Shown: piece by piece, positions 51,144 to 59,338 of the stretch
Layout: the number at the start of each line of letters is the position of its first letter
Numbering within the stretch: the stretch's first letter is position 1
Assembly: GCF_014645895.1 (NCBI RefSeq)
Contig: NZ_BMMP01000003.1
Location: forward strand, 165,949-229,948
Length of the DNA stretch: 64,000 bases
Direction: 5' to 3'
Source of the DNA: Streptomyces daqingensis
GTDB taxonomy: Bacteria; Actinomycetota; Actinomycetes; Streptomycetales; Streptomycetaceae
Notes under the pieces: model-generated
Seen by the model: only the letters and a program-made list of their open reading frames with translations
Database searches by the model: none
Told to the model about the DNA's origin: nothing
Position numbers and translations under genes: made by a program

Positions 51144-52616
51144 GTGACTAACACGGAATCAGCAAGCGGAGAACGGGGCCGCGAGGGGGTTGCTCGGCCT
51201 GAGCTCACCCTCGCCGCGGTCGCCGTGGTGCAGTTCATGGTGTCCCTCGACCTGTCGGTCGTGAACGTCGGACTGCCGGAGATCGCCTCCGGTCTCGGCT
51301 TCGGCGAAGCGGGCCTGACCTGGGTCATCCACGCCTATGCCCTCACCTTCGGCGGGCTCCTTCTGCTCGGCGGGAAGATCGCCGACCGCTACGGGCACAA
51401 GCGGATCCTGACGATCGGTCTCCCCGTCTTCGGCCTCGCCTGCCTGCTCGGCGGCTTCGCACAGGAGCCCGGTCAGCTCGTCGCCGCACGTGCCGCGCAG
51501 GGTGTCGGGGCCGCCGCGCTGGCCCCGGCCGCCCTGGCGCTGCTGACACGGACCTTCCCCACCGGTAAGGCCCGTGTGAAGGCGTTCGGCGTGTGGAGCG
51601 CGATGAACGCCGCGGGCGGTGCCCTCGGCGTTCTGATCGGCGGCCTGCTCACCCAGTACGCGGGCTGGGAATGGGTGATGTTCATCAACGTCCCGATGGT
51701 CGCGGTGGCGCTGGCGCTGGCCTTGCGCGGCATCGCTCCCGACGAGCCCGTCGAGCGCCGCGGACGCCCGGACGTGCTCGGCGCGGTCCTCGCCACGGCG
51801 GGCATGAGCCTGCTGGTGTTCGGCGTCGTGCGCACCGACGAGTACGCCTGGACCTCGACTGTCACACTGTCCGTCCTGGCGGCGGCCGTCGTGCTCCTCG
51901 CCGCGTTCCTGTACGTCGAGAAGACCACCAGCCGTGACCCGCTGATCAGGCTCGGCCTGTTCAGCAACCGCTCGGTCGCCGGCGCCAACTCGTACAACCT
52001 CCTCCTGGGCGCCGCGATGGCCTCGGCCTTCTACTTCGTCTCCCTCTACCTGCAGGGCGTGCTGGGAGCCGGACCGGCCCTGGCCGGGATCCAGTTCCTG
52101 CCGTTCGCGCTCGGTGTGGTGGTCGGCTCCGTGGCCGCCATCAAGCTCGGATACAAGTTCCCGGCCCGGAGCCTGCTGATCGGCGGCGGGCTGCTGACCG
52201 CGGCCGGCTTCACCTGGTTCGGCATGATCAGCGCCGACGGCTCGTTCACAGTCGACGTCCTGGGGCCGTCGATCGTCACCAGCGTCGGATTCGGGTTCTG
52301 CCTCGCCCCGGTGGTCTCAACGGCCACCGTGGGCGTCGCGCCCCACGAGACCGGCACGGCCTCCGGCATGCTGAACAGCACCCGCCAGCTCGGCGCGGCC
52401 CTCGGTCTGGCCTCCTTGAGCACGGTCGCCCACCAGCGCGCCGGCGAGAACGCCGATCCCGCTGCGATCGCCGACGGTTACGGGCTCGGCATGACCGTCG
52501 GTGCCGTGCTCCTGGTGGGGGCCGTCCTGATCGCGCTCACCGTGCTGCCCCGCACGAGCACGGCGGCGCCCGCGCCGGTCGAGGCCGACCGGGGCCTCGT
52601 CCCCGAGGGGGACTGA
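51144..52616 (+). CDS. MFS drug:proton exporter, DHA2 (14-segment) type
   Basis: A 490-aa major-facilitator exporter with about 14 membrane segments. The DHA2 signatures are LDLSVVNVGLPEIA near the start, GGKIADRYGHKR (motif A), and GGALGVLIGGLL (motif C). The GTG at 51144 is used, with GAGGGA upstream. It is likely to pump the cluster product and to be under the adjacent TetR repressor. Confidence 0.92.
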   Translation: MTNTESASGERGREGVARPELTLAAVAVVQFMVSLDLSVVNVGLPEIASGLGFGEAGLTWVIHAYALTFGGLLLLGGKIADRYGHKRILTIGLPVFGLACLLGGFAQEPGQLVAARAAQGVGAAALAPAALALLTRTFPTGKARVKAFGVWSAMNAAGGALGVLIGGLLTQYAGWEWVMFINVPMVAVALALALRGIAPDEPVERRGRPDVLGAVLATAGMSLLVFGVVRTDEYAWTSTVTLSVLAAAVVLLAAFLYVEKTTSRDPLIRLGLFSNRSVAGANSYNLLLGAAMASAFYFVSLYLQGVLGAGPALAGIQFLPFALGVVVGSVAAIKLGYKFPARSLLIGGGLLTAAGFTWFGMISADGSFTVDVLGPSIVTSVGFGFCLAPVVSTATVGVAPHETGTASGMLNSTRQLGAALGLASLSTVAHQRAGENADPAAIADGYGLGMTVGAVLLVGAVLIALTVLPRTSTAAPAPVEADRGLVPEGD

Positions 52617-52677
52617 CGGACGGCTGAGCGGGCCTCGGACGGAGGCCGCCGCCCAGCCTGACCGATACGTGCAGGGG

Positions 52678-52739
52678 CTTCCCGGCAGGCCGGCATCGAC
52701 CGGTCGGCCGGGAAGTCTTTCTGTCCCAGGCCAGAAAGA
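52678..52739 (+). terminator. Two hairpins between the MFS gene and the P450 gene
   Basis: CTTCCCGGC (52678-52686) pairs with GCCGGGAAG (52707-52715) and is followed by TCTTTCT, a good terminator. A second stem TCTTTCTG/CAGAAAGA covers 52716-52739. Together they separate MFS transcription from the P450 gene starting 52 bases on. Confidence 0.7.
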
Positions 52740-52790
52740 AACACGTCAGAATTCGGACATCGGCCGAGCGTGACCTGTCACTCTCGCGCA

Positions 52791-54002
52791 ATGAGTCAGC
52801 CTGCTCTCAGAGTTCGGTCTCTGGACCTCTCCGATCCGGCCACTTTCGTCGAGAACGACATCCATGAGTTCTGGCGCGAGGTGCGTGCCGAGTATCCCGT
52901 GTACTGGCACGAAGCCACCGACCGGAATCCCGGGTTCTGGGTGGTCTCGCGCTATGCCGACATCCAGTCGCTGTATCAGGACCCGAGCCTGAGCTCCGCC
53001 CGGGGGAACGTCCTCGACGTGGTGCTGCGCGGGGACGACTCCGCGGGCGGGAGCATGCTCGCGGTCACTGACGCGCCGCACCACCGCAAGCTGCGCAGCC
53101 TCATGTTCCGGGCTTTCACCCCGCGCGTTCTCGGCAAGGTCGTGGAGCAGGTCAAGGAACGCACGACCGAGCTGGTCTCGACAGTGATCGGCCGCGACGC
53201 GTTCGACTTCGCCGCCGACGTCGCCGAGCAGATCCCGATGAACACCATCTGTGATCTGCTCTCCATTCCGTTCGCGGACCGCGCCCAGCTGTTGAAGTGG
53301 AACAAGATGGCGCTGTCGTCCGGGGAGGCCGACAGCACGGAGCTCGACGCGCTCAGCGCCCGCAATGAAATCGTGTTCTATTTCATGGAGTTGGCGCAGG
53401 AACGGCGGGACAAGCCGGGCGACGACGTCATCAGCATGCTGGCGACCTCGACGGTCGAAGGGCGTTCGCTCGAAGTCGACGAGATCGCCGTGAACTGCTA
53501 CAGCCTCATTCTCGGAGGCGACGAGACGTCGCGGATCTCGGCGATCTGCGCCGTGCTCGCACTGATCGAGAACCCTGAGCAGTGGCGCGCGCTGCAGGCG
53601 GGCGAGGTCTCCCTGGACTCGGCGGTGGAGGAAGTCATCCGCTGGGCGACGCCCGGGATCCACCTGGCGCGCACCGCCGCTCAGGATCTGGAGATACGCG
53701 GCAGCAAGGTGCGCCGGGGCGACATCGTCACGTTGTGGAACGTCTCGGCAAACAACGACGAGGCGGTCTTCGACGAGCCGCGCCGGTTCACGCTGTCCCG
53801 CTCGCCCAACAAGCACCTCTCGTTCGGCCACGGCCCGCACTACTGCCTGGGCGCATTCCTCGGCAGGGCGGAACTGCGGGCTCTGCTGGACGCCTTGGCC
53901 GCCGCCGTAGGGCGGATGGAACTGCGGGGGACGCCGAGCCCCATCTACTCGAACTTCCTCACCGGTTACGAAACCCTGCCGGTTCATTTCGCACGCCGCT
54001 AG
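52791..54002 (+). CDS. Cytochrome P450
   Basis: A 403-aa soluble P450. The I-helix oxygen motif is GGDETSR, the K-helix motif is EEVIRW (ExxR), and the heme loop is FGHGPHYCLGAFLGR with the axial Cys. P450s of this style hydroxylate the beta-carbon of carrier-bound amino acids in peptide clusters (TioI- and NovI-type); with tryptophan halogenase and dioxygenase genes here, (chloro)tryptophan is the likely substrate. The ATG at 52791 has no clear ribosome site; a GTG at 52770 is an alternative, or the message may be leaderless. Confidence 0.9.
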   Translation: MSQPALRVRSLDLSDPATFVENDIHEFWREVRAEYPVYWHEATDRNPGFWVVSRYADIQSLYQDPSLSSARGNVLDVVLRGDDSAGGSMLAVTDAPHHRKLRSLMFRAFTPRVLGKVVEQVKERTTELVSTVIGRDAFDFAADVAEQIPMNTICDLLSIPFADRAQLLKWNKMALSSGEADSTELDALSARNEIVFYFMELAQERRDKPGDDVISMLATSTVEGRSLEVDEIAVNCYSLILGGDETSRISAICAVLALIENPEQWRALQAGEVSLDSAVEEVIRWATPGIHLARTAAQDLEIRGSKVRRGDIVTLWNVSANNDEAVFDEPRRFTLSRSPNKHLSFGHGPHYCLGAFLGRAELRALLDALAAAVGRMELRGTPSPIYSNFLTGYETLPVHFARR

Positions 54003-54016
54003 AAGGTGAGCCAAAG

Positions 54017-55585
54017 GTGAAAAAGAACATCTGCGTCATCGGTGCCGGCCCGTCGGGTCTGGTTGCGATAAAGGAGCTGCTCGACGAAGAGCATTCAGTC
54101 ACCTGCTTCGAGCACGGTGCCGGAATAGGCGGCGTGTTCCGCGCGGGGGTCGCGTCCGGCGAGGCGGGGGCCTACGACTCGACGATGCTGACGATCTCCA
54201 ACTACATGATGACGTTCTCCAGCTTCCCTCCGCCCCAGAACCAGGAGCGCCGGTACTGGTCCGCGGACGAGTACCGCCGGTATCTGCTCGACTTCGTCGA
54301 CAAGTTCGGTCTCGCGTCCTCGATCAAGTGCGGGACCGATGTGCTGAGCGTGTCGAAGAACGACAGCGGGGGCTACACCGTCGAGGTCGCACCGGTGGGC
54401 GACCCGGCAGCACGCGAGTCCCATCAGTTCGACGCGGTGGTCGTCTCCACGGGCACCCACCGGGTCCCGAACTACATCAGCCTGCCCGGGCAGGCCGAAT
54501 TCGAGGGCGAGATCGTTCACTCCGCCCATTACCGCAACGCCGAACGGTTCCGTGGGAAGAGGGTCCTCTGCGTCGGGATCGGGGAGACGGCAGCGGACGT
54601 CGTGAACGAGATCGCCCAGACGGCGACCAGCTGCACGCTCTCCGTGCGCCGCCACCAGCCGATAGTCGAGCGGTACCCGGGCGGCAAGGAGCACACGAAC
54701 GACACCTACACCTCGCACCTGCTCCACTCGGTGCCGCTGGCGGCCGCAGGCGCGGGCATGCGACTGGGGATGAAGCGGAACAAGCGCCGGGGCAGGACGG
54801 CCGCCGCACGGGCCCTGGGCGACTGGAACGCGAAGAACAGGAACTTCTTCAATCACTTCCTGACCAAGAACGAGGCGTTCATCTACCGGGTCGTCGACGG
54901 CTCGCTCACCGTCAACGCGTCGGGTATCGAGAGCCTCGGCAAGGACTTCGTCCGGTTCAAGGACGGCAGGCAGGTGAAGATCGACACGATCATGCTGAAC
55001 ACCGGGTACGTCGAGGACTTCAGCATCCTGAAGGACGTCGACATCGACGATGTGCGGAAGCTCTACAAGCACATGATCCACCCGGAGATCGGCGCCGGCG
55101 TCGTCTTCATCGGCTGGGCGAGGCCGACCGCCGGCGGTGTCCCCGCCTGCTCCGAGATGCAGAGCCGGTACTTCGCCCTGCTGTGCAGCGGAAAGAGGAA
55201 GCTGCCCGACCGTGTCCGGCTCCAGGGCCTCATCGAGCGTCAGGCGTCGTACGAGGACGAGGTCTTCCACGGGAACCCCGACATCCGGACGCTGGTGCAC
55301 TACAACCACTTCATGATCGACTTCTCGAAGGTGATCGGGTGCTCTCCGTGGCGCCCGGAGGTCTTCCTGAACCCGCGGCTGGCCTGGAAGCTGTGGTGCG
55401 GATCCCAGATGCCGCACATCTACCGGCTGTACGGCCCGCACAGTGATCACAGGACCGCGCGGAGGACGGTCATGAGAATGCCGTCGGCGTTCAAGCTCCC
55501 GCAGGTCCTCGCCTTCACGGCGGTCAGCGTCGTCTCGCGGGTGCTGATCGCCATGGGCCTGATGAAGGCGGACCCCCGGTACTGA
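54017..55585 (+). CDS. Flavin-containing monooxygenase-like enzyme
   Basis: A 522-aa two-dinucleotide-domain flavoprotein. VIGAGPSGLVAIKELL binds FAD and VLCVGIGETAADVVNEI binds NADPH. The FMO signature FxGxxxHxxxY is present as FEGEIVHSAHY. It would oxygenate a nitrogen or sulfur atom or carry out a Baeyer-Villiger step. The C-terminus ends with a hydrophobic segment (LAFTAVSVVSRVLIAMGLM). The GTG at 54017 follows AAGGTGAG, 15 bases after the P450 stop, so the two genes form one operon. Confidence 0.88.
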   Translation: MKKNICVIGAGPSGLVAIKELLDEEHSVTCFEHGAGIGGVFRAGVASGEAGAYDSTMLTISNYMMTFSSFPPPQNQERRYWSADEYRRYLLDFVDKFGLASSIKCGTDVLSVSKNDSGGYTVEVAPVGDPAARESHQFDAVVVSTGTHRVPNYISLPGQAEFEGEIVHSAHYRNAERFRGKRVLCVGIGETAADVVNEIAQTATSCTLSVRRHQPIVERYPGGKEHTNDTYTSHLLHSVPLAAAGAGMRLGMKRNKRRGRTAAARALGDWNAKNRNFFNHFLTKNEAFIYRVVDGSLTVNASGIESLGKDFVRFKDGRQVKIDTIMLNTGYVEDFSILKDVDIDDVRKLYKHMIHPEIGAGVVFIGWARPTAGGVPACSEMQSRYFALLCSGKRKLPDRVRLQGLIERQASYEDEVFHGNPDIRTLVHYNHFMIDFSKVIGCSPWRPEVFLNPRLAWKLWCGSQMPHIYRLYGPHSDHRTARRTVMRMPSAFKLPQVLAFTAVSVVSRVLIAMGLMKADPRY

Positions 55586-55622
55586 TCCGTCCGGCGCCGG
55601 CCGTCGTCTGATCCGTCCGGCG
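55582..55622. repeat. 15-bp direct repeat at the FMO-type gene stop
   Basis: CTGATCCGTCCGGCG occurs at 55582-55596, where it contains the TGA stop, and again at 55608-55622. Confidence 0.75.
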
Positions 55623-56009
55623 GCCGCCGACGGCCGGGTCACCCGGCACGGAACCGGTAGGCCGAGGTTTCGCGGGATCAAGTCCGTGAGCTGCGGCAGC
55701 CGTTCGAGGCCGGCTTGCGGCGGGAGCGACATCGAACGCGGCACGGGTGACCGCGTCCGGTGTCGCTCGTGCCGTGTCCGGGGCTCCCGCGCGGACGGGG
55801 CGACGTGCTCCTTGAGGAGAAGCGCCGCGCTGAGCGGCTTCGTCACGGTGGCGCAGCCTCGTTCCTCTGCCCCGCAGCGGAGCGTGATCAGCGTCCCGGT
55901 ACGGCGGAGACGCCTGCTGCAGCGCGGCTGCTCGTTGGGGCAGGAGCGCATGGCGAGGGCCTCGCTGTCCTGTCGTCACGCAAGGACCGGCGAGACCCTC
56001 TTCATGCGC
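55623..56009. other. Gap between converging genes without a supported gene
   Basis: About 390 bases between the FMO-type gene and the AMP ligase gene. Frames are open on both strands but have no ribosome site or recognisable product. Confidence 0.45.
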
Positions 56010-56027
56010 GGGCCGAAGCTCCGGCCC
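56010..56027 (-). terminator. Small hairpin after the AMP ligase gene
   Basis: GGGCCG at 56010-56015 and CGGCCC at 56022-56027 can pair around a 6-base loop, 7 bases beyond the ligase stop (56034, minus strand). Confidence 0.45.
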
Positions 56028-56033
56028 ACTCGT

Positions 56034-57659
56034 CTAGACCGTCTGGTGCTCCTTCAGCTGGGCCTTCAGCGCCTGCTTGTCGATCTTGCCAACCGGAGTG
56101 CGCGGCAGGTCCGGCACCACGATCAGCTCGTCCGGGAACTTGTAGGACGCCAGGCCGCGTTGGCGGATGTGCTCCCGGAGCGTGCGCAGGGTGATGTCCG
56201 GCGTCGACGCGCTCGCACCGCTTCCGAGGACGACGAAGACGCAGAGACGTTCGTCGAGTTCGTCGTCCGGCACGCCGATCACGGCGGTGTCCCGGACCAG
56301 AGGATGGGTCAGGACATGGCCCTCGACCTCCTCCGCCGAGACCTTCTCGCCCAGGTGGTGGATGATGTCCTTCAAGCGGCCCTCGATGACGACGTTCCCG
56401 TCCCCGGTCATCCGGGCGAGGTCGCCGCTGCGGTAGAAGCCGTCAGCGGTGAACGACCGGCGGTTGACCTCCGGTGCGGCGAAGTACCCCCGGATCGTGT
56501 ACGGACCCCGGGTGAGCAGCTCGCCGGTCACGTCCGGGCCGACCTCGCGGTCGTCCGCGTCGACGATCTTGATCTCGTCGTCCGGGCACACGGGCCTGCC
56601 CTCGGTGCCGAAGACGACCTCCGGCGGGTCGCCGATGCGCGTGTGGGTGATCAGGCCCTCACCGATGCCGTAGACGTTCATGATCCGGCAGCCCAGGTTC
56701 TTGCTCACCCGGTCCGCCGCCGCGGGCCCGAACTTGGAACTGCCCACCTGGATGGTCATGCGGCTCATGTCGACCGGCTTGGCCGCCACCGAGTCCGCCC
56801 ACAGCAGCGCCAGGGCGGGTACGAGCGTGGTCAGCGTGACACCCTCCCGCTGGATCAGCGGGAAGACGTGATCGGGACTGGGGTTGGCGGCGAGGACGGC
56901 CTTCCCGCCGAGGAGCAGGGCACCCAGCGCTCCGGGGCAGCCGAGTGCGGCGTTGTGCGGCACGGGGTTCGCCGCGAGGTAGACACCGCTGTCGTCGAAC
57001 TCCACGACCTCGGCGCAGGCGCGGATGTTGTACGCGTAGTCGTCGTGGGTCCGCGGAATCAGCTTCGGCACACCGGTGGTGCCGCCCGACAGCAGCAGCA
57101 GCGCCACCTCGGACGCGTCGACCGGCGGCAGTTCCCGTGCGGCGGTCTCAGCGAGCTCGGACAGCGGTGTGAACTCCTCGGCGTCGCCCGCGATCACGAC
57201 GTGCCGCAGGCTGCTCGCCTCCCGGCGGACGTCGCGGGCCAGCGCCCGGAAGTCGAACCCCTGAAGCCGGTCCGGTCCGACGTAGGCGACCGCACCCGAA
57301 GCGCGCGTGAGGTGGAGGATCTCCTCCCGGCGGTGACCGGGCAGGGCGAGAACCGGTATCGCGCCGATGCCGAACAGGGCGATGACGGTGGTCAGGAAGT
57401 CGATCCGGTTCGGCAGATGCACGACCACCCGGTCCCGGGCGCCGACGCCGAGATCGAGCAGACCGGACGCTATCCGGTCGGCCTCCGCGAGCAACTCGCG
57501 GTACGTGACCCGGCGCTGCACGTCCACCGCGGCGATCTTGTCGGGGCGGCTTCCCGCGCTGTCTGCGAGTAGCTGCCGCAGGGAGACCCCGTTCCAGTAG
57601 CCGGCCCGGCGGTAGCGGTCGGCGAACTCGGGCGGCCAAGGCACGAACCCGTCCAGCAT
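56034..57659 (-). CDS. Stand-alone aryl-acid AMP ligase
   Basis: A 541-aa adenylation enzyme of the EntE/DhbE type that activates an aromatic acid as the starter of a nonribosomal peptide. The N-terminus FVPWPPEFADRYRRAGYW is typical. SGGTTGVPK (191-199) is the ATP loop and GRLKDIIHHLGEKVSAEEVE lies in the C-terminal part. In the substrate pocket, PHNAALGCPG gives Asn236 and Cys241, equivalent to Asn235 and Ser240 of DhbE. Cys there is known from salicylate activators rather than dihydroxybenzoate ones, so a mono-hydroxy acid such as 3-hydroxyquinaldic or 3-hydroxypicolinic acid is plausible. The ATG at 57659 follows AAGGAGGAAGC. Confidence 0.9.
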   Translation of the reverse strand: MLDGFVPWPPEFADRYRRAGYWNGVSLRQLLADSAGSRPDKIAAVDVQRRVTYRELLAEADRIASGLLDLGVGARDRVVVHLPNRIDFLTTVIALFGIGAIPVLALPGHRREEILHLTRASGAVAYVGPDRLQGFDFRALARDVRREASSLRHVVIAGDAEEFTPLSELAETAARELPPVDASEVALLLLSGGTTGVPKLIPRTHDDYAYNIRACAEVVEFDDSGVYLAANPVPHNAALGCPGALGALLLGGKAVLAANPSPDHVFPLIQREGVTLTTLVPALALLWADSVAAKPVDMSRMTIQVGSSKFGPAAADRVSKNLGCRIMNVYGIGEGLITHTRIGDPPEVVFGTEGRPVCPDDEIKIVDADDREVGPDVTGELLTRGPYTIRGYFAAPEVNRRSFTADGFYRSGDLARMTGDGNVVIEGRLKDIIHHLGEKVSAEEVEGHVLTHPLVRDTAVIGVPDDELDERLCVFVVLGSGASASTPDITLRTLREHIRQRGLASYKFPDELIVVPDLPRTPVGKIDKQALKAQLKEHQTV

Positions 57660-57709
57660 GCTTCCTCCTTGGTTGCGACGGCATCAGGTTCGGGCAGCCG
57701 CACAGGAGT

Positions 57710-57738
57710 GACGGAAGATTCGACAGAGCTTTGACAGA
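57710..57738. promoter_or_regulatory. GACRGA direct repeats in the divergent ligase/thioesterase promoter region
   Basis: GACGGA at 57710, GACAGA at 57722 and GACAGA at 57733 recur every 11-12 bases, the helical-repeat spacing typical of antibiotic regulators. They lie between the divergent ligase and thioesterase genes. Confidence 0.4.
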
Positions 57739-57763
57739 TTGTCGTGGGCGGGTCACGCGTTCG

Positions 57764-58546
57764 GTGAAGCTCGACGGTGTGACCTTCAGACGAACGCCTG
57801 ATCGAGGTTGGGTGCGGTCCCTCAACGGCGTGGAGCGCCCCGCTGACCGGCTGGTCTGCTTCCCCCACTCCGGCGGTTCGGTGGCGACCTACCGCGCCTG
57901 GTCGTCGGCGATGCCCGCGCACTCCCAGCTGCTCGCCGTCCAGTACCCGGGGCACGCCGACCGGATCGCCGAAGCCCCCGCGAGCAGCATCGCCGAGATG
58001 GCCACCTCCGTCGCGGCGGAGCTGCAGCGCCTCGACCCCGCCCCCTGCGCCCTGTTCGGGCACAGCATGGGCGCCCTGGTCGCGTACGAGACCGCGCGCG
58101 TGCTGCAGGAGAGCGGCACACCCGTGGACTGCCTGTTCGTCTCCGGCGCACCCGCCCCGTGGCTGACCGCCGGCGGGACCACACATCTGCTTTCCGACGA
58201 CGAACTCTGGTCCCTGCTGCGGAACATGGGCGGCATCGATCCGGACGTGGCGGACGACGTCGAGCTCAGGGAGCTGCTCCTGCCGGTGCTCCGGTCGGAC
58301 ATCGCGCTCCACGAGACCTACCGGCCGAAGCCGCCCGACGAGTCGCTGAACTGCAGGGTCCGCGGCTACTTCAACACCGAGGACCCGCTGGTCGACGCGG
58401 CAGGGCTGGAGGCCTGGGCCAGGTCCGGCACCGGTCCTTTCAGCGTGCGGGCCTTGCCGGGAGGGCACTTCCGGTTCCTGTCCGACCCGGAGGAGCTGAT
58501 TCGCGACATCCTCTCGGTCCTCGCGGAGAGCGAGGTCGTGGGATGA
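57764..58546 (+). CDS. Type II thioesterase
   Basis: A roughly 260-aa alpha/beta hydrolase of the type II thioesterase family that clears or releases carrier-bound acyl groups. LVCFPHSGGSVATYR, the nucleophile GHSMGALVAYE, an Asp in NTEDPLVD and the His of GGHFRF form the catalytic set. In 3-hydroxyquinaldic acid pathways such an enzyme frees beta-hydroxytryptophan from its carrier. The start is uncertain: GTG at 57764 or 57779, with no strong ribosome site. It is coupled to the SDR gene by ATGA. Confidence 0.88.
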   Translation: MKLDGVTFRRTPDRGWVRSLNGVERPADRLVCFPHSGGSVATYRAWSSAMPAHSQLLAVQYPGHADRIAEAPASSIAEMATSVAAELQRLDPAPCALFGHSMGALVAYETARVLQESGTPVDCLFVSGAPAPWLTAGGTTHLLSDDELWSLLRNMGGIDPDVADDVELRELLLPVLRSDIALHETYRPKPPDESLNCRVRGYFNTEDPLVDAAGLEAWARSGTGPFSVRALPGGHFRFLSDPEELIRDILSVLAESEVVG

Positions 58547-59289
58547 CGCTTGCCGGAAAGTCGGTCGTGGTCACCGGCGCGGCCACCGGAATCGGCCGGG
58601 GGATCACGGAGTCCCTGCTGAAGTCGGGCGCGAGCGTCACGGCCGTCGGGCGCAACCCGGAACCGCTCGGGGAGCTGGCGGAGCGCTACGGGGACGCTGT
58701 CACGGTGGTGTCCCAGGACGTCGGTGCGTCCGGTGCCGCCGAACGGATCGTCACGGCGGCGACCGAGAGCTTCGGCGCGCTCGACGCGGTGGTCAACAAC
58801 GCGGGGCGGGCCCGGTTCGGCCGCCTGGAGGAGACGGATCCCGCGGAGTTCGACGCCATGTTCGCCGTCAACGTCGCCGCGCCGGCCCAGCTCATCCGCC
58901 ACGCACTTCCGCAGCTGCGGGCCCGCGGCGGCAGCGTCGTCAACATCTCGTCCGTGGGCGGTGCGCTGTCCATGCCGGGGCGTTCCTTCTACGGCGCGAC
59001 GAAGGCGGCGGTCAACAGCCTCACACGCTCCCTGGCCAGGGAACTGGCGCCGGACGTACGCGTGAACGCGATCCTTCCGGGCCCGGTGGACACCCCGATG
59101 TGGAACGAGACCGGCCTGGGCGAACAGGCCACCCAGCAGATGCGCCTCGACCTCCTCGCGTCGACCCCGATGGGCCGGTTCGGCGAGGCCACCGAGATCG
59201 GCCAGTGGGTCTGCCTGCTGCTCGACCCGCAACTGTCGGGCTGGATCACCGGCGCGCTGATCCCCGTCGACGGCGGCCGGACCGCATGA
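58543..59289 (+). CDS. Short-chain dehydrogenase/reductase of the cluster
   Basis: A 248-aa classical SDR: TGAATGIGRG, NNAGRARFG, SSVGG and YGATKAAV (Tyr-x-x-x-Lys). It ends in PVDGGRTA as many 3-oxoacyl-type reductases do. The ATG at 58543 overlaps the thioesterase stop. The substrate is unknown; reduction or dehydrogenation of a ring intermediate of the aromatic starter is a guess. Confidence 0.9.
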   Translation: MTLAGKSVVVTGAATGIGRGITESLLKSGASVTAVGRNPEPLGELAERYGDAVTVVSQDVGASGAAERIVTAATESFGALDAVVNNAGRARFGRLEETDPAEFDAMFAVNVAAPAQLIRHALPQLRARGGSVVNISSVGGALSMPGRSFYGATKAAVNSLTRSLARELAPDVRVNAILPGPVDTPMWNETGLGEQATQQMRLDLLASTPMGRFGEATEIGQWVCLLLDPQLSGWITGALIPVDGGRTA

Positions 59290-59338
59290 CACACCTGATG
59301 AATCTGACGGTTTCCAACGGGACAGAGGTGGCACGAGC

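Noticed and set aside
55524..55979. A minus-strand frame overlapping the end of the FMO-type gene
   Set aside because: Overlaps a certain gene, lacks a ribosome site and has no recognisable content.
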